Positions 1 through 8,944 of a stretch of DNA of 64,000 nucleotides are shown one piece after another. The translations under genes were made by a program, and so were the position numbers. The notes under the pieces were generated by a model. It was not told the DNA's origin. It saw only the letters and a program-made list of their open reading frames with translations, and did not search any database. The stretch is from Nitratireductor mangrovi (GTDB lineage: Bacteria > Pseudomonadota > Alphaproteobacteria > Rhizobiales > Rhizobiaceae): contig NZ_CP042301.2 in NCBI RefSeq assembly GCF_007922615.2, forward strand, positions 248,001-312,000. Reading direction: 5' to 3'. Each line of letters starts with the position of its first letter. The stretch's first letter is position 1.

Positions 1-179
1 TCGGCGCCGCCAAGCCGAACGCCTTCGGCACCGCGATCGGGGCGCTTTTCGTCGGCGTGCTCCTGCAGGGGCTGACCATGATGAACGTGCCTTATTACAC
101 GCAGGATTTCATCAAGGGCGCCGTGCTCGTCATCGCCCTGATCTTCACCTTCGCGCTGCTCGGTCGCAGCACTCGCTAG
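1..179 (+). CDS. Sugar ABC transporter permease (RbsC type), C-terminal fragment
   Basis: Only the last 58 codons are inside the window (reading frame begins at base 3); the gene starts upstream. The fragment holds two hydrophobic stretches, one around AIGALFVGVLLQG and one around VLVIALIFTFALL, separated by a short polar loop with YYTQDFIKG. This is the usual C-terminus of inner-membrane permeases of the ribose/xylose class of sugar importers. A periplasmic sugar-binding protein follows 34 bases later in the same direction, which supports the assignment. The transported sugar cannot be told from this piece. Confidence 0.8.
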   Translation, partial: GAAKPNAFGTAIGALFVGVLLQGLTMMNVPYYTQDFIKGAVLVIALIFTFALLGRSTR

Positions 180-213
180 TCACCAGCCTGACAGGAAAAC
201 AGTGGAGGAAAAC

Positions 214-1266
214 ATGGACATTTCACGCAGGATCTTCGGCAAGCTCGCCGTCGCGCTCGCCGGAGCGACGATGCTCGTCCCGGCCGCGTTGGCCCAGGAC
301 AAGCCGGCGCCGTTCGACAATCCCGGCGACGTCGAGATCGCGCTGGTGCGCTATCTCTCGACCGGCGACTTCTTCCAGGCCTATCTCTCCGGCGTCGAGA
401 AGCAGGCCGCCGCCCTCGGCGTCAATCTGCGCGTGCTCGACAGCCGCCAGGACGCCGCGCTCCAGGCCGACATGGTCGACCAGGCGATCGCGCTCGGGGT
501 TGACGGCATCATCATCCAGCACGGCCTGACGGAATCGATGAAGGCCGCCGCGCAGCGCGCCGTCGATGCCGGCATCAAGGTGGTCGCGTTCGACGTGAAT
601 GTCGAAAACGAGGCCATCCCGCAGGTCGAGCAGTCGGACCGCGACCTCGCCCGTCTCGCACTCGAGCAGGCGATCAAGGACAATGGCGAGGCATGGAAGG
701 CGGGTTACGTCTATGTTGCCGGCATCGCGCCGCTCGACCGCCGCGACGAGACCTGGCGCGCCTTCAAGGAGAAATATCCGGGCATCGAGGAAGTGGCGCA
801 GTTCGGCACGCTCGACAATCCGATCGCCAACTCGGTCGCAAACCAGGCGCGCTCCGTGGTCTCGGCCAATCCCGACATCCAGGTCATGTTCGCGCCCTAT
901 GACGAGTTCGCCAAGGGCGTGAAGATCGCCGTCGACGAGGCCGGTCTCTCCGACAGCATCAAGATCTACTCGGCCGACGTTTCTACCGCCGACATCTCCG
1001 CGATGCGCGAGCCGGGCAGCGCCTGGGTGGCGACGGCTGCGACCAACCCGGCCGTTGTCGGCGAGGTCAGCGTGCGTTCGCTCGCCATGCTGCTTGCCGG
1101 CGAGGATCCGGGCAGGAACGTCATCGTGCCGCCGACGCTGATCACGCAGAAGGCGCTCAATGACGGCGACATCAAGAACATGGAGGAACTGGCCGCCAAG
1201 CTGCCGCAGTTCGCCCATGCCGACGTCGCGGTGCCGGGCTGGATGCCGCTGCCGCCGCGCGACTGA
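214..1266 (+). CDS. Periplasmic sugar-binding protein of an ABC importer (RbsB/Peripla_BP_4 family)
   Basis: 350 aa receptor that should deliver a sugar or polyol to the permease encoded just upstream. ATG at 214 is preferred over the in-frame GTG at 202 because a GGAGGA ribosome site lies at 204-209. Residues 1-27 form a signal peptide ending in AALA before Gln28; it begins with SRRIFGK, close to the twin-arginine pattern, so Tat export is possible. The mature part shows the two-lobed periplasmic binding fold, with GVDGIIIQHG in the first lobe. It is the last gene of its operon: a strong terminator follows, then a convergent SorC regulator. The ligand is unknown. Confidence 0.88.
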   Translation: MDISRRIFGKLAVALAGATMLVPAALAQDKPAPFDNPGDVEIALVRYLSTGDFFQAYLSGVEKQAAALGVNLRVLDSRQDAALQADMVDQAIALGVDGIIIQHGLTESMKAAAQRAVDAGIKVVAFDVNVENEAIPQVEQSDRDLARLALEQAIKDNGEAWKAGYVYVAGIAPLDRRDETWRAFKEKYPGIEEVAQFGTLDNPIANSVANQARSVVSANPDIQVMFAPYDEFAKGVKIAVDEAGLSDSIKIYSADVSTADISAMREPGSAWVATAATNPAVVGEVSVRSLAMLLAGEDPGRNVIVPPTLITQKALNDGDIKNMEELAAKLPQFAHADVAVPGWMPLPPRD

Positions 1267-1283
1267 CCGGCGGGCCTATCGAG

Positions 1284-1311
1284 AAAGGGCGGCTCGCGGG
1301 CCGCCCTTTTT
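1284..1311 (+). terminator. Rho-independent terminator of the sugar ABC operon
   Basis: A perfect 10-bp stem (AAAGGGCGGC at 1284-1293 with GCCGCCCTTT at 1300-1309) and a 6-base loop run into a T tract. It lies between the stop codon of the binding protein and the stop codon of the convergent SorC gene. The A-rich left arm could also let it work for the minus-strand gene. Confidence 0.85.
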
Positions 1312-1337
1312 GTTGAGGGTTGTTGCCGGTGTATCGC

Positions 1338-2315
1338 TCAGCCCGGTCCGGCCGCTATCGCGGCCTCGCTGGCCGGGAGATCGGCCAGCAGCCGGTCGGC
1401 GATCGCCGCACTGGCCACCAGATGGGTGCAGAAGCCGCCGGCGAAGGCGGCGCGCAGCGGCTCCACCTTGGCTTCCTCCTGCACGACGACGAGGCGCCTG
1501 GGGATCGCCTTGATCGAGGCGAGGTCGGCCGAGATCACCCGGTGATTGTAGTCGCATTCGAGAAGCGAGCCATCGGCGGAGATGATCTGGCCGGCGATGA
1601 CACCGGTCGCGCCCTGCTCCTTGAGCGAACGCAGTTCCTGGAAATTCAGCGCGCCGCATTTGATGACGTGGCTGTCGGCGTCGAGCGAGCCGACAGAAAA
1701 CAGCGCCAGGTCGCAGGACCCGATCCCGTCGAGCTGCTCGCGGATCACCGGCTCCTCGCGCAGTTCGCGCGCCAGCCGCTCCGAGCTCAGCACCAACGGC
1801 GCGTAGAAATTGAGACCCTTGGCGTTGACGCGCCGGGCGATCTCCATCGTGCACTGGTCGGGACGGTAGGAGTAGGGCGCGCCGAGATTGCCGCAGAGCT
1901 GCACCACGGTGACGCGCTCCAGGTCGGCATAGGACATGACGTCGGCCATGGCATAGACGGTGCGGCCCCAGGCGACGCCGACCTTGTCGCCATTGCCGAT
2001 CATCTCGAGGAAGACGTTGGCCCCAAGCGTCGGCACTTCGTTGGCCGGGTCCGGCGCGAGCTCCTCGCGGCCGACGATCCACACCGCCTCGAGGCCGAAG
2101 GCGTCTTCGATCCGCCGCGCCATGACGTCGTGGCGGAAGAGATGGGTCGAGGTCGAGATGTTGACGATGCCGCTGTCGCGGGCCCGCCGGAGATAGAGCG
2201 CGACCGAGGCTCGCGAGATTTTCAGCCTTTGGGCGACCTCGTCCTGGCGCAGCCCGTGGGTGTAGTAGAGCCAGGCGGCCTTGTGTATGATCTGGTCGGT
2301 GGATCGGTAAGCCAT
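1338..2315 (-). CDS. SorC/DeoR-type sugar-binding transcriptional regulator
   Basis: 325 aa cytoplasmic regulator. Residues 22-51 form a helix-turn-helix (LRQDEVAQRLKISRASVALY), and roughly 60-320 form the SorC C-terminal domain that binds phosphorylated sugars. ATG at 2315 is chosen because GGGAGGGG lies just upstream; an in-frame start at 2336 lacks such a site. It converges on the sugar ABC operon and is likely its regulator by proximity. An inverted repeat 26 bases upstream of the start may be its own operator. The effector is not known. Confidence 0.85.
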   Translation of the reverse strand: MAYRSTDQIIHKAAWLYYTHGLRQDEVAQRLKISRASVALYLRRARDSGIVNISTSTHLFRHDVMARRIEDAFGLEAVWIVGREELAPDPANEVPTLGANVFLEMIGNGDKVGVAWGRTVYAMADVMSYADLERVTVVQLCGNLGAPYSYRPDQCTMEIARRVNAKGLNFYAPLVLSSERLARELREEPVIREQLDGIGSCDLALFSVGSLDADSHVIKCGALNFQELRSLKEQGATGVIAGQIISADGSLLECDYNHRVISADLASIKAIPRRLVVVQEEAKVEPLRAAFAGGFCTHLVASAAIADRLLADLPASEAAIAAGPG

Positions 2316-2340
2316 CGCCCCTCCCGATCTCGACAATAGT

Positions 2341-2368
2341 CATCGTTGTTGAAAAAAGTCAAACGATG
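2341..2368. promoter_or_regulatory. Inverted repeat upstream of the SorC gene, candidate operator
   Basis: Perfect 7-bp arms CATCGTT (2341-2347) and AACGATG (2362-2368) separated by 14 bases, in an AT-rich patch directly upstream of the SorC start. The position fits an autoregulatory site; binding is inferred, not shown. Confidence 0.4.
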
Positions 2369-2499
2369 GCCTTGGCGTAGCATTCGCGGTTGCCGTTGCC
2401 GAACAGGCGCTTGCCCGACGCGGCCCCCAGAACCAGTCTTGCGCGACGGCTCTCTGCCCGACAGGATCGCGCCATCCGATTCCTGCCGCGAGGTCTCAC

Positions 2500-2850
2500 T
2501 TGTCCGTCACGATCTATGGCATCAAGAACTGCGACACGATGAAGAAGGCGCGCGCCTGGCTGGAGGCGAGGGGCGTCGACTATCGCTTTCACGACTACCG
2601 GGCCGAGGGCCTCGACGCCGCGACGCTGGCCGGATGGAGCGACGCGCTCGGCTGGGAAAAATTGCTCAACAAGTCGAGCGCGACCTTTCGGGGCCTCGCC
2701 GATGCCGACAAGGGCGATCTCGACGGCAACAAGGCCGCCACGCTGATGCTGGCCGAGCCGACGATGATCAAGCGCCCCGTGCTCGACGTCGACGGCACCT
2801 ATGCGGTCGGTTTTCGCGCCGACGTCTATGAGGCGCTTTTCTCCACCTGA
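2500..2850 (+). CDS. ArsC/Spx-family thioredoxin-fold protein (YffB-like arsenate reductase family)
   Basis: 116 aa, matching the family's usual length. The N-terminal motif YGIKNCDTMKKA carries the single conserved cysteine (Cys11) of the ArsC/Spx/YffB group, and MIKRPVLDVDG is the family's cis-proline region. YffB-like members are glutathione-dependent reductases whose physiological substrate is uncertain; true arsenate reduction cannot be claimed because no ars genes adjoin. The start is TTG at 2500 with GAGGT shortly upstream. Its 3' end overlaps the convergent LysR gene by 25 bases. Confidence 0.8.
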   Translation: MSVTIYGIKNCDTMKKARAWLEARGVDYRFHDYRAEGLDAATLAGWSDALGWEKLLNKSSATFRGLADADKGDLDGNKAATLMLAEPTMIKRPVLDVDGTYAVGFRADVYEALFST

Positions 2851-3740
2851 TCCGGCGGCTGCGCCGATACCACCTCGTCGCGGATCCAGTCGCGGAAGGC
2901 GCGCACCTTGCGCTGCGGCCGCGCGCCGGCCTCGGTGCACAGGAAATAGCCCAGCCCGGACGGAGCGCGTATGTCGAACGGCACCACCAATTGGCCGTTG
3001 GCAAGGGCGTCGCCGGCGAGCAGCTGCCAGGCCAGCATGACGCCGTTCCCGCAGATCGCGGCGTCGAGGCACAGCAGCGGATCGGAGAACCGCGCGCCGG
3101 GTTTGAGGCTGACCGGCTCGACGCCGGCGGCGGCGAACCATTGCTCCCAGCCGAACATCGCCGCTTCGTCCGTGATCACGGTGGCGGCCTTCAGGTCCGC
3201 GATCGTTTCGAGCCCGCGCGCCATCGCCGGCGTGCAGACCGGGAAGATGTCCTGCGGCATCAGCAACTCGCTGGCCGCGCCGGGCCAGTCGCCGTCGCCC
3301 AGACGGATCGCCACGTCGACATCCGATTGCGCCAGATCGCGGAGCCGGGTCGAGGTGTCGATGCGCACGAGGATGTCGGGGTGGCGGGAAAAGAGCCGGC
3401 TGAGCCGCGGGATCAGCCATTTGGCGGCGAAGGCGGGCGCGACAGAAACCACGAGGGTGCATTCGTCCTGACGCCGCGCAGTCTCGACCGCGCCGGCCAG
3501 TTCGGCAAAGCCGGCGCTGAGCCTTTCGAAGATGCGTGTGCCGAGTTCGGTCGGTTGGAGCCCGCGGCCCGAACGCACGAACAGCGCCCTGCCAAGCTGC
3601 TTCTCCGTGCGGTTGAGCTGCTGGCTGATCGCACTCGCCGAAACGCCGATCTCTTCGGCCGCAGCCTGAAGCGACCCCGTGCGCGCCACCGCCTCGACCG
3701 CGCGCAAGCCATTGAGATGGATCGTGTTGAGCGTCTTCAT
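2826..3740 (-). CDS. LysR-family transcriptional regulator (GcvA-like)
   Basis: 304 aa. The N-terminal winged helix-turn-helix spans about residues 5-62 (LQAAAEEIGVSASAISQQLN is the recognition region), followed by the periplasmic-binding-like effector domain typical of LysR proteins. Similarity to GcvA is from the pattern LNGLRAVEAVARTGS and FVRSGRGLQPTE. ATG at 3740 follows an in-frame TTG at 3743. The gene is divergent from a DUF1127 protein gene 92 bases away, a recurring arrangement in Rhizobiales, which suggests it controls that neighbour and itself. Ligand unknown. Confidence 0.88.
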   Translation of the reverse strand: MKTLNTIHLNGLRAVEAVARTGSLQAAAEEIGVSASAISQQLNRTEKQLGRALFVRSGRGLQPTELGTRIFERLSAGFAELAGAVETARRQDECTLVVSVAPAFAAKWLIPRLSRLFSRHPDILVRIDTSTRLRDLAQSDVDVAIRLGDGDWPGAASELLMPQDIFPVCTPAMARGLETIADLKAATVITDEAAMFGWEQWFAAAGVEPVSLKPGARFSDPLLCLDAAICGNGVMLAWQLLAGDALANGQLVVPFDIRAPSGLGYFLCTEAGARPQRKVRAFRDWIRDEVVSAQPPDQVEKSAS

Positions 3741-3832
3741 CAAGAAAAACTAAACTGTCGTCCCGGAACTCTTGATCGATTGCCCTTTGATTACAGCATA
3801 TTGTCTCCAATGTCCCGATCATGGAGGCAAAA

Positions 3833-4111
3833 ATGATAAAGCTTTTCTCCCTGCTCCTGCGGCTTGTCAGCGCCACCCGGGCCGGGGCGTCGAACAAAGG
3901 CGAAAACGTGCCGTGGCGAAACGATCCGCTGGCGCATCCCGCGCTTGAGCGCATGTCGATGCGCGAGCTCGCCGATCTGCCCTTCGATCGCCCCGCTTCT
4001 CCTGTTCGCAAAGACCACGCCGCGGCCCGCGGGGCCGGAAAAGACATGGGACTGGTCCGGCTCTGCGCAGTGACGGGCCAGTCCCCGCGCGCCTGTCAGG
4101 CAGCGTCGTAA
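3833..4111 (+). CDS. Small DUF1127 (YjiS-like) protein
   Basis: 92 aa basic protein. The central segment LERMSMRELADLPFDRPA matches the DUF1127 core (alternating Met/Arg, ELxDxxxxR). The start at ATG 3833 follows GGAGG at 3823-3827. Small rhizobial DUF1127 proteins have been linked to phosphate and carbon metabolism and to RNA binding; whether this longer form acts likewise is unknown. The C-terminal 40 residues look unstructured and hold two cysteines. It is divergent from the LysR gene and its end overlaps the convergent DUF899 gene by 16 bases. Confidence 0.65.
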   Translation: MIKLFSLLLRLVSATRAGASNKGENVPWRNDPLAHPALERMSMRELADLPFDRPASPVRKDHAAARGAGKDMGLVRLCAVTGQSPRACQAAS

Positions 4112-4791
4112 AGGTCGTGCAGCTTGACCCACGCCATCGTGTAGTCGAGGCCGTCCTCCTGACGGCCCCTCGCGGTCATGTCGAGCAGCGCGTAGGCTGC
4201 GTTGAACGGTTCGAGGCCTCGGCCGTAGGTCGAATAGGTATGGAAGACGGCATCGCCCTCGCGAACGAACGCGCTCAGGCCCGGAAGCTCCTCCGCGCCC
4301 GACGTCTTGGCAGCGAAATTATAGGTAGCGTCCTGCTGGTCGCGACGGAACGAAACGCCGAAGTCGAAATTGAAGTCGGAGCCCTGCGACGAGGCCCAGG
4401 GGAACGACCAGCCCATGCGCTGGCGAAAGGCGAGCAACGTCATGAGCGGTGCGCGAGAGACCGCGGTCAGCCGCGTGTCGCGCTGACGCAGATGGGCGAC
4501 GGCCCCATCGAAGCTGTCGGCCCAGAACGAGCAGCTCTTGCAGCCGACCTCCCAGTCCGGCGCATACATGAAATGATAGACCAGAAGTTGCGAACAGCCG
4601 TCGAAAAGCCCCGCCAGCGATTTCGCACCCGCCTCAGTCTCGAACGCATACGCCTTTTCGATGCGCACCCAGGGCAGGGCGCGGCGTTCGGCGGCAAGCG
4701 CATCCCGCTCGCGGGTCAGTTGCTTTTCGCGTGCCAGCAACGCCTTGCGGGCTGCCAGCCATTCCTCTCTGCTTGCGACGGGGTGGGGCAT
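4096..4791 (-). CDS. DUF899 thioredoxin-like protein
   Basis: 231 aa. After a helical, charged N-terminus (EREEWLAARK-like region, then LLAREKQLTRERDAL) comes a thioredoxin-like fold with LLVYHFMYAPDWEVGCKSCS, where the two cysteines sit as CxxC at about residues 84-87. DUF899 proteins are predicted redox enzymes of unknown substrate. The start lies 29 bases after the stop of an SRPBCC gene, which itself overlaps an ArsR gene, so this looks like the third gene of an ArsR-controlled operon. Confidence 0.85.
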   Translation of the reverse strand: MPHPVASREEWLAARKALLAREKQLTRERDALAAERRALPWVRIEKAYAFETEAGAKSLAGLFDGCSQLLVYHFMYAPDWEVGCKSCSFWADSFDGAVAHLRQRDTRLTAVSRAPLMTLLAFRQRMGWSFPWASSQGSDFNFDFGVSFRRDQQDATYNFAAKTSGAEELPGLSAFVREGDAVFHTYSTYGRGLEPFNAAYALLDMTARGRQEDGLDYTMAWVKLHDLYDAA

Positions 4792-4820
4792 TGAAACCTC
4801 CTGCGTTTGCTTGCGTCGGG

Positions 4821-5267
4821 CTATGAGGCGAACAGCTTTTCGAGGTCGTTGAAGCTCGAACCCCAGCCCATACGGTGATTGTCGCGGTGTTCGGTGGTTG
4901 CGAAGCGCTGCTGGAGCAGCCGCATGCGCGTGCCTTCCGCGACCGCCTCGAAAGTCACCTCGACGACTGTTTCATGCCCGCGCGAGCCGTCTTCCTGTGT
5001 CCAGGCCCAGCTGAAAGCCAGCCGGTGCGGCCTTTCGACGGCGGTGTAGACCCCTGATACGACCATTTCGCCGTTGGATGTCCGCATCGTCGTCGTCCAG
5101 TTTCCGCCGGCGCGCGGGTCGAGGTCGCAATGTGGCGTGGTGACGCCTTCAGGTCCCCACCACCGAACGAGCTGTGCCGGGTCGATCCAGGCGTCGAACA
5201 CCGCCTCGGGCGTCGCCGGGATCGTCCGGCTGATCTCCAGCGCGCGGTCGTCAGTCGTCTGCGGCAT
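4821..5267 (-). CDS. SRPBCC/AHSA1-domain protein
   Basis: 148 aa single-domain protein of the START/Bet v1-like superfamily with AHSA1 signatures: ISRTIPATPEAVFDAWIDP at the start, LVRWWGPEG, and a C-terminal helix ending SSFNDLEKLFAS. Such proteins form a hydrophobic cavity; the ligand is unknown. The ATG at 5267 lies inside the end of the upstream ArsR gene (17-base overlap), so the two are translationally coupled. A longer frame upstream is only a shadow of the ArsR gene. ArsR-AHSA1 pairs are common in proteobacteria. Confidence 0.85.
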   Translation of the reverse strand: MPQTTDDRALEISRTIPATPEAVFDAWIDPAQLVRWWGPEGVTTPHCDLDPRAGGNWTTTMRTSNGEMVVSGVYTAVERPHRLAFSWAWTQEDGSRGHETVVEVTFEAVAEGTRMRLLQQRFATTEHRDNHRMGWGSSFNDLEKLFAS

Positions 5268-5586
5268 CGTGCCCCTCGTCGTTGGCGAACATCTTCTCCA
5301 GGCGGTCGAACGAGCCGTTCCAGAAGGCGCGGCCGCGTTCCATCCAATCCTCGATCTCGGCAAAACCGTCGCGGCGCGCGCGGAAAACCCGGAACTGGCG
5401 CTGCGTGCGCCGCTCGATGAAACCGGCATCTTCCAGCACCTTGAGGTGGCGCGAGATCGCCGGCTTGGAAATGTCGAACGGCGCCGCGATTTCGCCTGCC
5501 GTCAAGTCGCCTGACTGCAACAAACGCTCCACGATTGCGAGCCGGGTCGGGTCGGCGAGTGCGCCGAAGACGGCATGTATGCCCAT
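5251..5586 (-). CDS. ArsR-family transcriptional repressor
   Basis: 111 aa winged helix-turn-helix protein. It begins ALADPTRLAIVERLL and carries the recognition helix in DISKPAISRHLKVLEDAGFI (residues about 38-57). It lacks the metal-binding cysteine box of classical ArsR/SmtB sensors; it belongs to the subgroup paired with SRPBCC proteins. It is the first gene of the ArsR-SRPBCC-DUF899 operon and probably represses it through the AT-rich inverted repeat just upstream. Confidence 0.88.
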   Translation of the reverse strand: MGIHAVFGALADPTRLAIVERLLQSGDLTAGEIAAPFDISKPAISRHLKVLEDAGFIERRTQRQFRVFRARRDGFAEIEDWMERGRAFWNGSFDRLEKMFANDEGHDAADD

Positions 5587-5597
5587 GATCGAATCCT

Positions 5598-5623
5598 TTT
5601 ATTTAACAAAAACATAAAATAAA
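5598..5623. promoter_or_regulatory. AT-rich inverted repeat in front of the ArsR operon
   Basis: Arms TTTATTT (5598-5604) and AAATAAA (5617-5623) are separated by 12 bases, all within an A/T island that stands out from the GC-rich surroundings, 12 bases upstream of the ArsR start. This is a plausible ArsR operator and promoter. The rest of the 295-base gap up to the BCCT gene shows no gene or clear repeat. Confidence 0.4.
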
Positions 5624-5881
5624 GAAGCCGTCAAGATTTCGAGGATCCGGGAGTAGGAACGGCGATCTTTGGGTCCGGAATCTCCAAAAACCCGTTGGAC
5701 AAGTCGGTGACGCCTTTGAAACATCGGGCAAAATTCGATTATGGTTGGTTTTCGTCCCTATCGGGCCCGGCACGCCGACACGGTGTGCCGTTCGTTTCGC
5801 GAAACGCTTCGCCCGACAATGCAAACGATCCAGCAGCCGCGAACATGCGGAGATGCCGGGCGGACAACGAGGGAGAAACCA

Positions 5882-7495
<1,614 letters not shown>

Positions 7496-7507
7496 TTGCC
7501 AACGGCG

Positions 7508-7545
7508 GGGCCGCGCCTTCGGGCGTGGCCCTGCCGAAGCTTTTT
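7508..7545 (+). terminator. Hairpin after the BCCT gene, possible terminator
   Basis: A 10-bp stem (7508-7517 with 7522-7531, one G-T pair) is closed by a TTCG tetraloop. A short T run lies at 7541-7545, nine bases past the stem, so termination efficiency is uncertain. It falls between the BCCT stop and the MFS start. Confidence 0.45.
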
Positions 7546-7588
7546 CTGCCCCATTGCCGGGGCCCCGCCGCGCGGCTACTGCGGCGCC

Positions 7589-8767
7589 ATGCGCTCCGAT
7601 TCCGCCCAGCCCCTGCGCTTTGCCATGGCCGGCCTGATCGGTATGGCGGCGGCGATGGGCATCGGCCGATTCGTCTTCACGCCGATCCTGCCGGGCATGA
7701 TGGACGGGCTTGGCCTTGACGCATCCGAGGCCGGCCTCATCGCCTCCGCCAACTATCTCGGCTATCTCCTCGGCGCCATCATTGCCGCGGGTGGTTGGGC
7801 GCATGGCCGTGAGCGGCCGGTCATGCTGGCCGGCCTCGGCGCCAACGCCGTCCTGCTCGGCCTGATGGCCGTCGCCGACGGCCTTGCCGCGTTTCTGGCG
7901 ATCCGGTTCCTTGCCGGGCTCGCAAGCGCCTTTCTGATGATCTTCCTGAGCGCCATCGTCTTCAGCCGGCTCGCGGCGGCTGGGCGCAACGGGCTGCAGG
8001 CACTGCATTTCGGCGGTGTCGGCTTCGGCATCTGCGTTTCGGCCCTCATCACCGGCGGCCTGTTCGCCTCCGGGCACGGCTGGCGGGCGCCGTGGCTCAT
8101 TGCCTCGCTGGTGGCGACGGTGGCGTTCCTGGCGGTCTTGCCACTTGCGCGCGGCGGCCCGTTGTTCGCCGCCGGGGCGGGGCGCGAGCCGCCTTTGCCG
8201 AAGAGCCCGGCGCTGAGGCGCATCATTCTGGCCTACGGCCTGTTCGGCGCCGGCTATATCGTCACCGCCACCTTTCTGGTGGCGATCGTCCGCCAGGAAG
8301 GCTCGGGTCCGGTGTCCGAGGCAATGGTGTGGCTGGTGACAGGTCTGGCGGGCATCCCGTCGGTATGGCTTTGGGGCAAGCTCGCACGGCGCTGGTCGCT
8401 GACTGCGGCCTTCGCCGCCGGCTGCCTCGTGGAGGCGGCAGGCATCGCCGCCAGCGTGGGTCTGCCGAGCCCGCTCGGGCCACTTCTTGGCGGCGCGCTA
8501 CTCGGCGGCACCTTCATAGCGGTGACCGCGCTCGGACTTCAGGCCGGCCGGCAACTGGCTTCGCTGGCGCCCCGCCGCGCGCTGGCGCTGATGACGGCGG
8601 CTTTCGGCATTGGCCAGATCCTCGGGCCGATCGGCGCCGGCTATCTCGCCGACTGGACCGGCAGCTTCGTCGCCCCCTCTCTCGCCGCCGCACTCATCCT
8701 GCTCGCAAGCAGCCTGATCGGCTGGTCGGCGGGCCGCGACAGCGCCGAGGCGAGGGGCGAGCGGTAG
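7589..8767 (+). CDS. YbfB/YjiJ-family MFS transporter
   Basis: 392 aa with 12 predicted membrane helices. The N-terminal helix MGIGRFVFTPILPGMM is the hallmark of the YbfB/YjiJ group of major facilitators (G-R-F-x-Y/F-T-P-x-L-P), whose substrates are mostly unknown. ATG 7589 is chosen because the preceding in-frame codons cross the hairpin after the BCCT gene and have no hydrophobic or conserved character. It follows the BCCT gene by 93 bases and might be co-transcribed with it if the hairpin is leaky. Confidence 0.85.
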   Translation: MRSDSAQPLRFAMAGLIGMAAAMGIGRFVFTPILPGMMDGLGLDASEAGLIASANYLGYLLGAIIAAGGWAHGRERPVMLAGLGANAVLLGLMAVADGLAAFLAIRFLAGLASAFLMIFLSAIVFSRLAAAGRNGLQALHFGGVGFGICVSALITGGLFASGHGWRAPWLIASLVATVAFLAVLPLARGGPLFAAGAGREPPLPKSPALRRIILAYGLFGAGYIVTATFLVAIVRQEGSGPVSEAMVWLVTGLAGIPSVWLWGKLARRWSLTAAFAAGCLVEAAGIAASVGLPSPLGPLLGGALLGGTFIAVTALGLQAGRQLASLAPRRALALMTAAFGIGQILGPIGAGYLADWTGSFVAPSLAAALILLASSLIGWSAGRDSAEARGER

Positions 8768-8944
8768 GCCGGGCGGCCCGCCTGCCGCATTCGTGATCGT
8801 TGTCCCCTGCAAAGTGAGCGCGCCCGTGCGCTGGAGCCGTGCCTGCGGCTTGTTGCCGGCCCGATTGCCGAATAGCGTTCGGCTTCGCCTTTCCCGACCG
8901 GGCCGCCTGCCACGCCCGATCTCCCAACCTCGAGGACGCAGCCG

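Noticed and set aside
2359..4047. 562-aa ORF on the minus strand
   Set aside because: It runs antisense or out of frame to the ArsC-like, LysR and DUF1127 genes; its composition (long Arg/Ala runs) is typical of high-GC shadow frames.
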